A stretch of DNA of 64,000 bases from assembly GCA_039090855.1 (NCBI GenBank), contig CM077027.1:106181187-106245186 (forward strand), in the 5' to 3' direction. Source of the DNA: Macrothele yani (taxonomy: Eukaryota; Arthropoda; Arachnida; Araneae; Macrothelidae). A model generated the notes under the pieces. That model saw nothing but the letters and a program-made list of their open reading frames with translations. It did not search any database and was not told where the DNA came from. The translations under genes and the position numbers were made by a program. Of this stretch, positions 33,236 to 47,320 are shown piece by piece; positions within the stretch are counted from its first letter, which is position 1; every line of letters begins with the position of its first letter.

Positions 33236-33437
33236 TAAGAGAATACAACGACGTTTGTCACAAATATTTATTTGTTCAAGTCGACAATGGTTTCGCTGTG
33301 TATTGACCTAACTTCATCGGACCGAAAATTGAAATTTGAAAGGCCATTCGTCCTGATGAAGCTAGGTCAATACACAGCGAAACCATTGTCGACTTGAAGA
33401 AATAAATATTTGTGACAAAAGACGTTGTATTCTCTTA
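33236..33437. repeat. Foldback with ~87-bp arms
   Basis: The left arm (33236-33322, taagagaatacaacgacg...) pairs with the right arm (33350-33437) around a ~27-base loop. Mismatches are few. Each arm contains the hammerhead-like segment described separately. The Tc1 element at 33445 begins seven bases later. Confidence 0.85.
33350..33396 (+). ncRNA. Candidate hammerhead ribozyme (Penelope type)
   Basis: Core elements occur in order: GTC before CTGATGA (33353-33359), a stem II with GCT/AGC ends around a ~12-base loop, GAAA (33379-33382), a two-base-pair stem III (AC/GT around CATT), and GTC ending at 33390, the predicted cleavage site. Stem I can form GTC/GAC plus TTC/GAA with a bulge. A very short stem III is typical of the hammerheads known in Penelope-like elements. 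One extra A between CTGATGA and stem II weakens the case. The left arm has the same segment in reverse with a damaged core (CCGATGA). Confidence 0.5.
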
Positions 33438-33444
33438 GTATATA

Positions 33445-34662
33445 CACTAAGTGGCCATTTTATTATGACCGCCTGACAGTTTTAAGCAAATGAGCTATGG
33501 CTGAACGCTGTTGCTGCCAGAGGGCGAGGCTAGTATAAAAAGAGAAAGCTTAGTGCTTGCCACAGTAGTAGAAGTGATTTTGGTGACGAGATGGGTAAAA
33601 AATGCGATTTGACAGTCTTTCTACGTGGGAAGATTGTAGGAGTTCGGAGCCATGGAGCGAGTATAACCGAAACCGCCGCATTCGTGAAATGTTCCAGAGC
33701 AGCTGTTGTTAAAGGGTTTAAAGACTGGACTGTCAGCGAAAGAACTGGGTCTCTACGTGCAACGTGTGGTTGTCATCGACTATTGACTGCTCGGGCGGAA
33801 CGGAGAGTGTCCATACTGGTAACATACAACAGAAGGGCAACAGTGCAGCAAATTACAGACCATCTTAATCAAGGATCCCCTCAAATGATCTCTGCATGCA
33901 CTGTTCGCCGTATACTGCATCGGATGGGATATGGCAACCGAAGGTTTGTTCGAACACTTTGCTGTCTGCAGTTAACAAGAGAAAACGTTACCAGTTCGCA
34001 CAGGAGCACAATGATTGGACAGTCGATAATTAGAAACAAATTATGTGGTCCGATGAATCAAGTTTTCAGTTGCACCATGCCAATGGCCAAGTGAGAATTT
34101 GGCGGAAACAGCACGAAAGCGTGGATCCCAAATGCATTGCTACAACCCTTGAAGCTGGTGGAGGTAACGTTATGGTTTGGGGAATGTTTTCCTGGCATTC
34201 TTTGGGTCCTTTAATTCGTGTTGATCAACGTCTGACTGGCACATCATATCTAAACATCGTTGCGGACCAAGTGCATCCGGTCATATGGATGGTTTATCAC
34301 AATGGCGATGGCTACTTTCCACAAGATAATGCGTTCTGCCATAGTGCTCGAATTTTACAGGATTGGTTTCAGGAACATGCCGGTGAGTTTATTTTGCTTA
34401 GGTGGCCCCCACAATCTCTAGATCTCAACCCCATTGAGAATTTGTGGATTGAAGTTGAACGAGCCATCAGACAGCTGGATCCACAACCCTGTAATCTCAC
34501 ACTCCTGGAAAGTGCTGTTCATCAAGCATGGTCTCAGATTTCACAAACCACCTGTCAGCATCTCGTGGAGTCCATGCTACGAAGAATCGACGCAGTATTA
34601 AAGGCAAAAGTTGGCCCAACGAAGTACTGTGGGGTTGGTCATAATAAAGTGGTCACACAGTG
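33445..34662 (+). mobile_element. Tc1/mariner-type transposon (DD36E spacing)
   Basis: The ends CACTAAGTGGCCATTTTATT and, inverted, CACTGTGTGACCACTTTATT are flanked by TA (33443-33444 and 34663-34664) in a TATATA context. The element is 1218 bp, with a transposase gene on the same strand. Confidence 0.92.
33591..34660 (+). pseudogene. Tc1-type transposase, one frameshift and one stop
   Basis: The ATG at 33591 starts MGKKCDLTVFLRGKIVGV, followed by helix-turn-helix text (ASITETAAFVKCSRAAV) and TVRRILHRMGYGNRR. A frameshift near 33960 and TAG at 34031-34033 (Trp in relatives) break it. The second part reads MWSDESSFQLHH (first Asp), GYFPQDNAFCH (second Asp) and LDLNPIENLW (Glu). I count 36 residues between the last two, which fits a DD36E group rather than classic Tc1. 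All three catalytic residues are present, so the copy is only lightly damaged. Confidence 0.9.
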
Positions 34663-34664
34663 TA

Positions 34665-35709
34665 TAAGGCATTTTTGACTTTCTAGAATTGGATTGCGTA
34701 AAAATATTATTAGAAACACTCAAAAAAAGCTCTTTTATAATTTACGATTTAAATATTTTAAGCACTTTATATTTAAATATTTTCGGTAATAAAATGAAGT
34801 AAGTTATTTTACTCAATTACACCTCATTACTTTGGCATATAAAAAAAATACCTAGAACCGGTAAAAATTCAAGCAAACCAATTCAATTAGACAGTCTCAG
34901 TTCATCCCGACCTTAGTGGTATTCAAAGACCTTCACCTTATCTTCCATTGATCTCTCATATCATATCATATCCTCGTTTTTAATTAATTCAAAATTTGTC
35001 GTACCGACTTCAGACACTCTAATGTTTTTTGGCGACATATTTTCTTTAGTGGATATTTATGTTTGTTTTGTCATTTGCTGTGATGCAATTCTCATTTGTC
35101 TCATTGCGAGGAAGATAGTTGCATTTCCACATTGATTACCTAAACATACGTTGATAAAGCAGAGAACTTGCAAAGGCAGGCCATATACTTTTTTTTTTTG
35201 GGGGGGGGGAACGTGTAGGTTGCCATGGAATTTTTTCATTCCCATTCCCTAATGATACAATCAAAGTGGCTAAGACCATGAAGTATTGGTTTTGAGATGC
35301 AATCGGTCCGTTGAAAAGTTAAGCCGACAGGATGGCAAGACCTTCAAACGATGTTCGATGAATGGGCTCCCATAAGTTGTGTCGGTCTTATGACCCAACT
35401 CTTCATTCTACAATGCTGAAAATTAATTGAAGCCGCAGTTCTTTATATTACAAATGAATATGATTTTCCACAGATTGACCTTCCGTTATTCTAAAGGCCT
35501 CATTGGATATTTTTTCTTTCGCACTTCAGCTTTCAAGCTTTCATATTCATCTTTTTCATTTCTTCCTTTCTTTTTTCTTTTTTATTTCTTTTATAATAAC
35601 ACAAAACCCCGCGATACCAATCAATCAGACGATATTACACCTAACTGATGTCTGAGAGCAGTTAAACGGACGCAGCTTGATCTCTAGCTGATAATTTTAC
35701 GATACTATA
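34665..35709. other. Unassigned spacer with homopolymers
   Basis: AT-rich. A T-run followed by a G-run lies at 35190-35209, and T/C-rich DNA at 35560-35595. No gene or repeat is recognised. Confidence 0.4.
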
Positions 35710-38097
<2,388 letters not shown>

Positions 38098-38720
38098 TAA
38101 CCTACCCGTTGAGTGCCAATCACCAACTGGTAAACAGCTGCGAAACTCTAGTGTAGCAGTGCTTGCACTTTTCAGTTCCATGCTTCCGTCTTATGAATAT
38201 CGGCATATTCTTCAAACACCCAGTTTCCATTTTCCCGCAACTTTTCTGTTTCTAATGATATTTTCCCGCAACTTTTCTGTTTCTATAAAACATACTGTGC
38301 ATGAGCTATAATACAATGCCAGTTTTGAGGGTACATTCCTTACTTTTATAAATCGTTTTATCGAGACGACTGCGCCTTCTTTTTATAGTACAAAACAACA
38401 TTCCTCGATTCTATCTGTAAAAGACAGTCGCAGATCCTGTGCCAGTGTGTGGCATTATTTCGTTCAATTGTCAGAAGTGTTGTAAAAGATTTCTTGTGCA
38501 AGTTATTGCTGGAATCAGGTATAGAAATAATGCAACTTTATCAGCTGTTTTGGAGTCCTAAGATTCGGAACTCCATGACTCACACTGTAAAAAAAATTCT
38601 AAACAGATACTTAACACGTGATAACGTACAAGGCAGAAACGAAGATGACTCGAACCGCGCGATGATGTTTTTCACTATTAATGCCGGTTCATTAGTCCTT
38701 TCATTTTCTGGGAGAACTTA
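38098..38720. other. Unassigned spacer
   Basis: Contains a short direct duplication (ttcccgcaacttttctgtttct at 38231 and 38261, written here as two copies of one ~22-base word). A 93-codon open frame (38449-38730) resembles no family I know. Confidence 0.35.
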
Positions 38721-39998
38721 CGGAGAGTGAGTCGAAGGTTTTGCAATATCTGCATAAACGCATGTGCTGCGGCGAGTGTGTCACGTGTTTAAACTAGTTC
38801 AAGTCGCGCACTGCAGTCAGTCGAAAGGGATACAAAGTGATAGTTGTTGCTGTGAACAGAAATGCATGCCGTTTTTCGATCTGTAGTTGGAATGCCTAAA
38901 ATGTGAACAACCACAGCCGGCTAATTAGGGAACTTTTGCTTTACGGGTTTGAACTCAGCCATAACGCTGCTCAGGCAACACTAAACATTTGTCATTCGAA
39001 ATGGGAAGGTTTCGTGGATCACAGAACCGCAACCAGGTTGTTCAATAAATTTCACTGAGGTGACACGACGATCAGCCAAGGTCAGGTAGGCCGCGAACCG
39101 TGGATTCGGAGGTCGTGCGCCAGGCCGTAGAGGAAAATTCGACAACCAGCACTCGGAGATTATCAGGCGAGCTGGGCATATCAGAGACCACCGTGTCTCG
39201 TCATCTTCAGGGCCTCGGAAAAGTCTACAGGAGCTGCGTATTGTCCCTCACGAACTGACGCCAGCTGATGCAAGCTGCAGAGTGGAAGTCAGCACAAAAC
39301 TCCTAGGAAATCCGCGCGATGTACGTTTCATCAAGATAATTGTCACGTGCGATGAAAAGTGGGCCTATTTCCGTAATTCTAACTCACAGCGGCAGTGGTT
39401 GAGCACGGGCCAGCTTCCAGAATCTGTTGCCAAACGTGGGGTCTTCGAGCACAAGGTGATACTCTATGTCTGGTGGAATTTCGAAGGGATTATCCATTAC
39501 GAATTTGTTCCAAACGGTCGTACCATCAGCGCCAACCTCTACTATGAACAGTTGGAGAGGATGTATGCCGGTTTGGAGGTGAATTACTCCGCACTGGTGA
39601 ACATAAAGCGCGCTGTCCTACAGCAGGACAACGCTCGGCCTCATACCGCGCGAACCACCCGGGCCCAAATCCAGGAACTTGAGGGCATCGAACTGATGCC
39701 ACACCCAGCATATAGTCCGGACCTTGCCCAGTCGGATTATTACCTGTTCCGGTCAATGGCCCCCTTCATTCGCTGGCGGCACTTGAACAACCAGGAGGGG
39801 TGGCAATTGGGGTGAATGAGTTCTTCGCCTCGAAGGACAAGAACTAGTACCGCTGCGAAATCGAAGAACTGGCAGACAGATAGCTAAAGACGGTGCAACA
39901 CGATGGCCTATACTTTGAATACTAGTCAGCTTTCGTCGTAAAGGTATGTATGAAAACAAAGTGATCCAAATATTGCAAAATTTTCGACTCACCCTCTG
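38721..39998 (+). mobile_element. Mariner element
   Basis: The ends CGGAGAGTGAGTCGAAGGTT and, inverted, CAGAGGGTGAGTCGAAAATT both continue with TTGCAATAT. They are flanked by TA (38719-38720 and 39999-40000). Length 1278 bp, the usual mariner size. Confidence 0.92.
38935..39925 (+). pseudogene. Mariner transposase, broken N-terminal half
   Basis: The DNA-binding half is readable in pieces (RELLLYGFELSHNAAQATLNI, WIRRSCARP). The catalytic half is open from 39282 to 39815 with VTCDEKWAYF (first Asp), LQQDNARPHTA (second Asp) and YSPDLAQSDYYLF (third Asp). I count 35 residues between the last two against 34 in classic mariner. Frameshifts after FIRWRHL and in the first half prevent a complete enzyme. 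Confidence 0.85.
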
Positions 39999-40434
39999 TA
40001 TTACATTTTTTTTTTCATTTTGATTTTTCGAAGCAATTGTATGTTTTGGAACTTGAAATATTTTTAAACTGACAGTGACTTTCAGTTATATTTAAGAAAA
40101 GGTGAAATGTACTGCTTTATAGTATTATTTCACGAAACATCTAAATATAGAATTTACTCTTGGTTGCTATAATAGCTTTCTCTTACAGTTAACAAGAGTA
40201 AATTCAGTTATTAATTATTTTTGTCTTAAGGGGCCACAGACTGATATACAGACATCATACAATCACCCGTACGATAACTTACAGTAAGTACCCGGTAATT
40301 TTAAGGGAACACAATGTACAATAGTTGATTCTTTTCAGGGAATACAATTGACTCTTGGTAGCTATAATAGCTTTTGTCTTAACCCTTTGAATGGCTGGAA
40401 CGAATTACCTCGGGATTAACAAAAGAGAGCTTAA
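39999..40434. other. AT-rich spacer with dispersed repeat
   Basis: 'gctataatagctttt' and 'tacaattgactcttgg' type words recur at 40150-40370. Bases 40378-40430 match the inverse of 4805-4870 (aaccctttRA..ggctggaacgaatta). Confidence 0.45.
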
Positions 40435-40920
40435 ATGCGCTCTATTTCTTGGGAAACTTTAGGACCCATTATTCCAATAGCACAATCCCTAACAGCTGTC
40501 AGGCATCTGAGCATCGTTGCGGACCAGTTCATGAGAACTGTATTCCCTGCTGGTGATGGCCACTACCAAGAGAACAATGCGCCATGTCACACTGCCGGAA
40601 TTGTCACAAGGAGTGGTTCGAAGAACATGCTTGTGACTTTCTGTCATTGCCCTGTCCTCCAAATTCATCTGACATGAACCCGATCGAATATTTGTAGTTC
40701 GACTTGGAAAAGCAGGTTCGCGCTAAATCACCACCACCCCCGAAATGTACGGGAACTGGAGGATATGCTGTTGACATTATGGTACCAGATATCTCATGAT
40801 ATCTATCGCCACCTCATCGAATCGATTCTTTGCCGAGTAGCCGCTGTTTTTCGGGCTGAAGGGGGTCCTACAGCTTATTAGGTGTAGGTGGTCATTATAT
40901 AACGGCTCATTGGTGTAGGT
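40435..40920 (+). pseudogene. Tc1-type transposase, C-terminal fragment
   Basis: Reads LGPIIPIAQSLTAVRHLSIV, GHYQENNAPCHTAGIV (second Asp replaced by Asn), then in other frames ELEDMLLTLWYQIS and LIESILCRVAAVFRAEGGPT. A right-end-like sequence with ggtcattatataacg follows near 40890. No left end was found. It is the same broad group as 33445-34662. Confidence 0.75.
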
Positions 40921-41009
40921 TAGTCGTGCATTACTCTAAGGCCAGCCATCGGGCCTGCCACAGAGTAAAGCACGGTCTGAGCCGCTATAGTCTGACCTTT
41001 CTTCCTAGA

Positions 41010-41155
41010 CGGGCCTAGGTTGGCGTCCTGGCGAAGCATAGATAGAGCATTTGTTTAATGGCACATGCTCTGCCCCATCCCTGGAACCCATGGCCTGAAA
41101 TTAGAGGCGGGTTGCTCGTTGTAGTTGCTGAACCTAAAAAACGAAACAACAAAAA
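41010..41155 (+). repeat. SINE (family A), old fragment
   Basis: Keeps 'ctctgccccatccctggaac', 'ctgaaattagaggcgggttg' and a decayed 'gttgctgaacct' tail with A-runs, in the order of family A; the tRNA head is not recognisable. Confidence 0.6.
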
Positions 41156-42042
41156 AATATTGCTTGTTATCAAAATAAGTGAAGAACTCGGACTTGAGTT
41201 ATAACTGAGTGTTAAAAAAAGAGAATGATTTTTGCCTGGGTTAAAATTATAGATTCTGTACTTTGTCATTTACAAACCAACACATTTCATCGTACAACAG
41301 AAGTCGTGTGTCCTGATACTCATTTTTCTTGAAAAAATAAATAAATGAAAGAACTGGGGGTGTAGCTTAAATAACTTAATTATCTGTTGTTGTTTTTTCA
41401 TTTTTTCCGAGTATCTTCTGAATGCGTATAACCTTCTATGCTTATCAACCATTGCGTGCGTACCATCTGCCCGAATTCCAACAGGGAATCTGATGTTACG
41501 TTCAAGAACTTCCCAGCTCATTAAGGATGTCTCCGCTTTTAGTTCGTTTTAGTAGGACACAATAAGAAACAAAAAACCGCAAACTTTCAAAGAAATCATC
41601 GTTAAATTCATACCCAAAAAAGATAAGTAGCTGAACGCAGTTTAAAGCATCTGCAGGCTTGCCCAATTATAGAGCGAAATAAGGATTTTTTTTCACTTGT
41701 CTAATTAGCGTTTACACAACTCCTGTAGCCATACCAGAAACTGTCTGTTATGTCTTCATCAGATGACGCAGCAATGCCCACAGAATTATCCTACTTTTCC
41801 CCCACTCATTATTGCAACAAGACTTGCTTATGCCGGGTAACTAAGTTCTTTAGCAGCTGAATGTGTCTTGAATTATCTGATTTATTCTGTTTGATTATAA
41901 GACGTATTCCATATTGCACCTATAACGTGCATTCCAGCCTCATTTTTTTAAAAATTGGAACTGTTCAACAGTTTTTTATTAGCCCTTGATTAAAAATAAA
42001 AGAATAGACTTTTAGGTTAGCACTACCTGTGAAAGAATTTCA
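41156..42042. other. Unassigned AT-rich spacer
   Basis: Only short open frames without known relatives; no repeat assigned. Confidence 0.4.
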
Positions 42043-42245
42043 GCCACCCCGGTGTCGTAGTGGTCTAAGTTCTGCCACTTTGACTGAGATGTGTTTGGGA
42101 CTTGGTTCGAAACCTGCGTGAGCCATGGGTGCCGTGTTCTTACGGCACTGGCTCTCTCCTTTACCTGGAACCAGTGGCTCTAAACTGGGTACGGGAGACT
42201 GCTCTTATAACAATTCGAGTTGCTGACGGTGGTCGATAACTCCAC
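42043..42245 (+). repeat. tRNA-derived SINE (family A)
   Basis: Head CACCCCGGTGTCGTAGTGGT, B-box-like TTGGTTCGAAACC, body with 'cctggaaccagtggctctaa', tail 'gttgctgacggtggtcgata'. A poly-C run (42249-42257) follows. Confidence 0.85.
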
Positions 42246-42299
42246 CGCCCCCCCCCCGCCCCCACAATCGAAAACAAAATTCAAATTTCTTTCCTGCTG

Positions 42300-42498
42300 C
42301 TTCTTTATTTTATTTTTTTTGATTGAAGGTTTAACGACCACCGTGAGCAACTCAATGGACTATAAGCAAATTCCCGTCCCTAATTTAGGGCAACTGGTTC
42401 CAGGAAAGGAGAGAGAGCACGGAATTCGGACCCGGAGCCATCTCGGACGTATGATCAGAAGCCATCGCTTAGACCACTGTGCCACCGACGCGGCAAAT
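42300..42498 (-). repeat. tRNA-derived SINE (family A)
   Basis: Opposite orientation to the copy 60 bases away. The plus strand opens with T-run and 'ggtttaacgaccaccgtgag', then 'ccctaatttagggcaactgg', and ends in 'accactgtgccaccgacgcgg'. The two form an inverted SINE pair. Confidence 0.87.
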
Positions 42499-43022
42499 CC
42501 TTAGTGCATTTGGAGTGAATGATTTGTCCAATTGCAATACGATTATGCAGAAAAAAAAATTTGTGAGTGCATACATACGTATCTGTTATTTACACGCGCA
42601 AAAAAAGTGTGTAAAAATGTATTTTCAATCTTTCTGAATTTTATATCTTATTCCACTTTACGGTAATTCATTTGAGTTATTAAAGGCTTACGTAGATGTG
42701 TGTTTAATATAATTTTACAGTGTTGTGCTAAACAATTGCATCACCTGTAATAACCGTGAATTTTTAAGTTTAATTCTTTTTTAATTAATTAATTTTCATA
42801 GTTATTTCAGCAATAATATTTCGTTACATGCGAAATTTAATGGGCATTTTAAAAATGTCTTAGTTTTTCCAGTAGCTACTCCTGTTCTTAAGATACATTA
42901 CAAAAATCATGACCAAGTCAAAATTATTATGAAAAGTATCTTTTAACCAATACTTAGGTTTACAGCAATAAATCGTTTTTATAATTCATAAGGAATAAAA
43001 TATCATTTAAATACAAAGATAT

Positions 43023-46000
43023 CATCATCATCATCATTGTCAACCATTATCAATCCACTGCTGGACGAAGGTCTCCCCAAGTTTCCTCCACAACGGTCTG
43101 TCTTGTGCCATTATCCTCCATGTCACTCCCGCACACTTTGGAATTTCATCCACCCATCTCCCATGTGGTCTTTTTCTGGGTCTTTTCCTGTTCCTTGGAA
43201 TCCAATCTAAAATTTCGGCAGTCCATCGATGGTCTGTCCTTCTGGCAGTATGTCCAGCCCATTGCCATTTCAGGGATTTAACTCTGATCATGATGTCTTC
43301 CACTCTTGTCATTTTTCGGATCCACGAGTTCCTCTTCTTATCTCTCCTGGTTACATCAAGCATGCACCTCTCCATGCCTCTTTCAGTTGTCTGCAACCTT
43401 TGTATGTCTCTTTTAGTTAAGGTCCATGTCTCTGCACCATATGTAAGCACTGGAAGGATGCATTGATCAAACACTTTTCTTTTAAGACATAATGGCATAT
43501 TGCTCTTGAAAATTATGCTGTTTCTTCCAAAAATTCTCCAGGCACGTTTTATACGCCGATTAATTTCTTCATCAATGTGACTCTCACTTAATATCTGCTG
43601 TCCAAGATAAACGTACGTGTCTGTTATCTCCAGCCTTTTCGCCATCAATCGATAAATCTTCATTTTTTGTAAAAGCATTGAACATCAGTTTTGTCTTCTG
43701 AAAGTTCATTTTTAATCCCACTTCTTTCTCTTGTCAGCAAGTTTCTGGATCATACTCTGCAGCTCTGATGGGGTAGTTGCAAAAATGACTACGTAATCAG
43801 CAAAACTAAGGTGGGTTAGATAATCTCCATTAATTTTTATCCCTTTGTTTTCCCAGTTCGGTGATTGAAAGACATTTTCCAATGTGGCATTAAAGAGCTT
43901 CGGAGATATGGTGTCACCTTGTCTCACTCCCTTTCCAATTTTTGTGTGTGTTGTACTTTCAAACAGCCGAATCTTTGCACTTGCATTTTCATAAATGTTA
44001 TTAATAATATTAATGTATGCATCTTCAATACCGCAGGATTTCAGAGCCATTGTAACTGCTGATGGTTTCACCGAATCAAAGGCTTTTTCATAATCGATAA
44101 AAGCCATGCACAATGGAAGTTCATATTCCCTCGGTCTTTCAATTAGTTCTCTCAATACGTGGATAGGATCTATTGTGCTGTAGCCACTCCTAAATCCAGC
44201 TTGTTCTCTCGGTTGAGTCATGTCCAGTGTTACCTTCAAGCGGTGTGAAAGAACCTTAGTGAAGATTTTATAAACCACTGATAGGAGGCTGATAGGTCTG
44301 TAGTTCCTGAGATCCTCAATGTCACCTTTTTTATGTAGCAAGATCATTGTAGCGTTGTTCCAATCCTCAGGAATTTTCCCTTCATTAAGGCATCGAGTGA
44401 AAATTTGGGCGAGTACTCTTTCGATTACTCCACTTGCTTCTTGTATGATGTCTACAGTAATTTCATCTTCTCGTGGAGCTTTTCCCCGCTTCATGTTCTT
44501 GATTGCATGAGCAACTTCTGCTGGAAGGACTGGAAGAACTCTGGTACCTTTCATGATGTCTGGAGTGCATGTATCATCCCTTTCATATAATTTGTAGTAG
44601 AAATCTTTCACTCTTGTCAAAATTTCGCCTCTATTTCTTGTTACAGAACCATCTTCTTTTCTCAGTGCCATAATCTGTTTTCTTCCCTTACTGAGATATC
44701 CCTTTGCTATCTTTAGGCTTTGGTTGTTTTTAATTGCTTTCCTCACTAGTTCACAGTTGAATTTCCTTACGTCTTCAGTGATACTTTTTCGTACTGTCTT
44801 GCATAGCTCTACATATTCCACTTTGGAAGTCACATCTTCTTTAGTTGTCCTCATCTCTCTTCTTTTTTGCATCTACATTATGGTTTTTCCTGATAATTTG
44901 TTCACATGCAACTTGTTCTTAGACCCAGCTAATTTTGTTGCTGTTTCCATAAGAGCTTTGGTTACTTTTCTGTTAACTTCAGAAATATCCACTTCTTCCA
45001 ATGTTAGGCCTTCTAAAGCCGAGAATCTGTTCTTCAGTTCCAATTTGAAGGTATTATGGTGTTTTTAAGGTTGGTTATGTCAATACAGTTTGTTTGTCTT
45101 ATGAGCTTGCTACGTTCGAGTTTAGTGTTCAGGTGCATCTTACATCTCACCAATCTATGGTCACTGCCTGTGTTGAACTTGTTTAGCACACTGCGGTCTT
45201 CTATGACAAATTTTTTGTTACACATAATAAAATCAATTTCACTTGTCGTCCCATTTGGATGTCTCCATGTCCATTTCCTGTGTGGCATTTTCTTGAAAAA
45301 GGAGTGCAAGATGAAAAACCCTTCTGCCTCTGCAAACTCAACGAGAGTATTTCCACGCTGGCTTCTGTTGCCGTGACCGAATTTACCTACTGAAGTTTCA
45401 TTCTGTTGCTGCTGCCCTATTTTTGCATTGAAATCTCCCATAATTATCTTCAAGTGTTGCTTACCTTTATTATTTAGATGACGAATTTCCTCATAAAATT
45501 CTTCAATTTCTTCCTCATGATGACTTGTGGTTGGCGCATAAGTTTGAATAATCTGAGCCTGGTATCTTCTCGAGAGTTGGATAACGAGTCGTGCAGCTCT
45601 GTCAGAGGAACTTTCAACTTCTACAACTTTATCCTTCAGTTTCATGTTTATTATAAATCCAACACCACTAGTTCTGCCAGTATCTGTCCCACGATAGTAG
45701 AAGAGATGTCCACTTTTCAGTTCAATGAGATCTTCTCCTTTTCTCCTTACCTCACTTAGCCCCACGATGTCCCACTTGATCCTTTGTAGTTCCTCTTCCA
45801 ATTCAAGAAGCCTTGAATCAGAAGATAGGGAGCGTCCATTATACGTAGCCAAGGTCAGCATCAGATGGCAGCCTAGTCCGGTCTTCCTGGGATTCTTAGC
45901 ACCCTCTGCCTTCATGTCGCACTGGCCGCTGCCCTGGCCAGGTACATTCCAGCTGCCGGAGACTGAGGACCAAGATTTAAGTTGTGAAGTCATTTTGGAG

Positions 46001-46202
46001 GGATTTGGCCATACCTCACCACGCTGGCCACGCGGGTTGGTGAGTGTAGGATAGCATTTCCTCTAATCCCGATGGTATAGTTATACCGCTATTGGCGGTC
46101 GTCAGAGCCCCTTTAGTGGGAACAGGATGTACCACGAGAAGGCGGGGTTGACATTTGTCAAGTAGAGGTGGTGATGTTACTCATCACCTGACCTTACATC
46201 CC
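43023..46202 (-). mobile_element. Full-length RTE-clade LINE with 12-bp target duplications
   Basis: ATACAAAGATAT stands at 43011-43022 and again at 46203-46214, so the 3180-bp element between is complete. The 3' end is the (ATC)n block at 43023 on the plus strand, and the 5' end reads gatgtaaggtcaggtgatga on the minus strand. The copy is colinear with 28153-31910. It inserted into the Tc1-like element described above. Confidence 0.95.
43040..45993 (-). pseudogene. RTE endonuclease/reverse transcriptase, broken
   Basis: The endonuclease part (45993-45034) is open: LATYNGRSLSSDSRLLELEE, GLSEVRRKGEDL, IIQTYAPTTSHHEEE, IIMGDFNAKIG and GSDHRLVRCKM. The reverse transcriptase (44872-43712) shows NYRPISLLSVVYKIF, REQAGFRSGYST, AFIDYEKAFDS and KGVRQGDTISPKLFN, but motif C is LSFADYVVIFA, so the second catalytic Asp is Tyr. 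The C-terminal segment is at 43678-43040. Lesions: one T/A-run deletion near 45060, a TAG near 44875, and a 1-base deletion near 43727. Comparison with the other full copy shows the intact element used a single long frame. Confidence 0.93.
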
Positions 46203-46271
46203 ATACAAAGATATAATGAAGCAAAATTATAAAATGTACCTAATATTTTGTTGCCCAGCATTTAGCTTTAA

Positions 46272-47272
46272 TCACAGCTTTGCATCTTGATGACATACTC
46301 TGAACAAGGTTTTGTAAAAGATTGGGTTGAACAATACCATCCAAAATTTGAATAATATCTTCAGTAAGTTGAATTTTGGTTGTTGCATGGTTTTTGATAG
46401 TTCATACGACACTTGGAACCACAAATTTTTGATCTGTGACTGTCCGGTGACTGTGGTGGCCAATCAAGGTGCGGAACGGTTTTTGTTTCCTAAAACCACT
46501 TTTTCCCACTACTTTAGCACGATGACAGGGAGCATTGCCTTCTTGAAAAATAAAATTGCCCTCATAAAGTCTTGTAGATTATGGTAACATCTTGTTTTCA
46601 AATATATAGTTCCATTGATGGGCATTTGCCGTACCATCGACAATATGGAATTGCCCAACACCATGTGTACACATGCAGCTCCAAACCATGACCTTCACTA
46701 GATGCTTAACAGTAAACACTAAGCAACTTGGACGGCATTCTTTATGCTTGAATCTTCTTACTACTGCGATTCTCATTAAGGCAAAATTCTGATTCATCAC
46801 TGAAAAGAACATTCTCTCATTACTTGGTTGTCCACGAGGCATTCTGTTTTGCCCACTGAAGTCTACGCTGTTTTTGATTTGTAGTCACCAGTGGTTTACG
46901 CCTGCCTTTGTAGCCACGTAAGTCATAGTGAAGCAGCCCCCTCCTAACAGTAGATGTACTAACAGTAACATCGCTCACTTCAGGCCATCTTTGAAGCAAT
47001 TGAGGTGAATTGAGCCTCCTGTCTGCCAAGCTTAGCTTTCTGAGCACTCAGTCCTGCCTGGTAGTAGTGGGTCTGGGCCTTCCACTGCGACGCATATTTT
47101 TAATATCAGCAGTGTCTTGTACTTTCTTCGGTAGCCTAATAGCTATAGATTGATTACAGCCCACTCTTTCAGCGATTTGCCTTAAAGAATATCCCTCGTC
47201 ATGTAGAACTATATTTACTCTGTCCGCTGTGGACGATTCCGCAGTTTTAGCCATTATTGAGAATATGCACAA
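46272..47272 (-). pseudogene. Tc1-like transposase of the long-ended element
   Basis: On the minus strand it starts MAKTAESSTADRVNIVLHDE (about 47253) with helix-turn-helix SLRQIAERVGCNQS and SGRPRPTTTRQD. Then come RRLNSPQLLQRWPEVSDVTV and TVRRGLLHYDLRGYKGRRK, KEECFFSVMNQ-like text at the first-Asp region (frameshifted), and KVMVWSCMCTHGVG. The C-terminal part at 46463-46272 is heavily decayed. The coding region lies to the right of the nested RTE, which landed downstream of it. Confidence 0.75.
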
Positions 47273-47320
47273 ATTCTACCCTAATAACGACAAGAAGCAA
47301 CCGCTACAATGCTCGAGTAG

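Noticed and set aside
35190..35209. T-run/G-run as a regulatory tract
   Set aside because: A homopolymer junction without other signals; not interpretable from sequence alone.
38449..38730. 93-codon open frame as a small gene
   Set aside because: No recognisable domain, overlaps the start of a mariner element, and no other coding sign.
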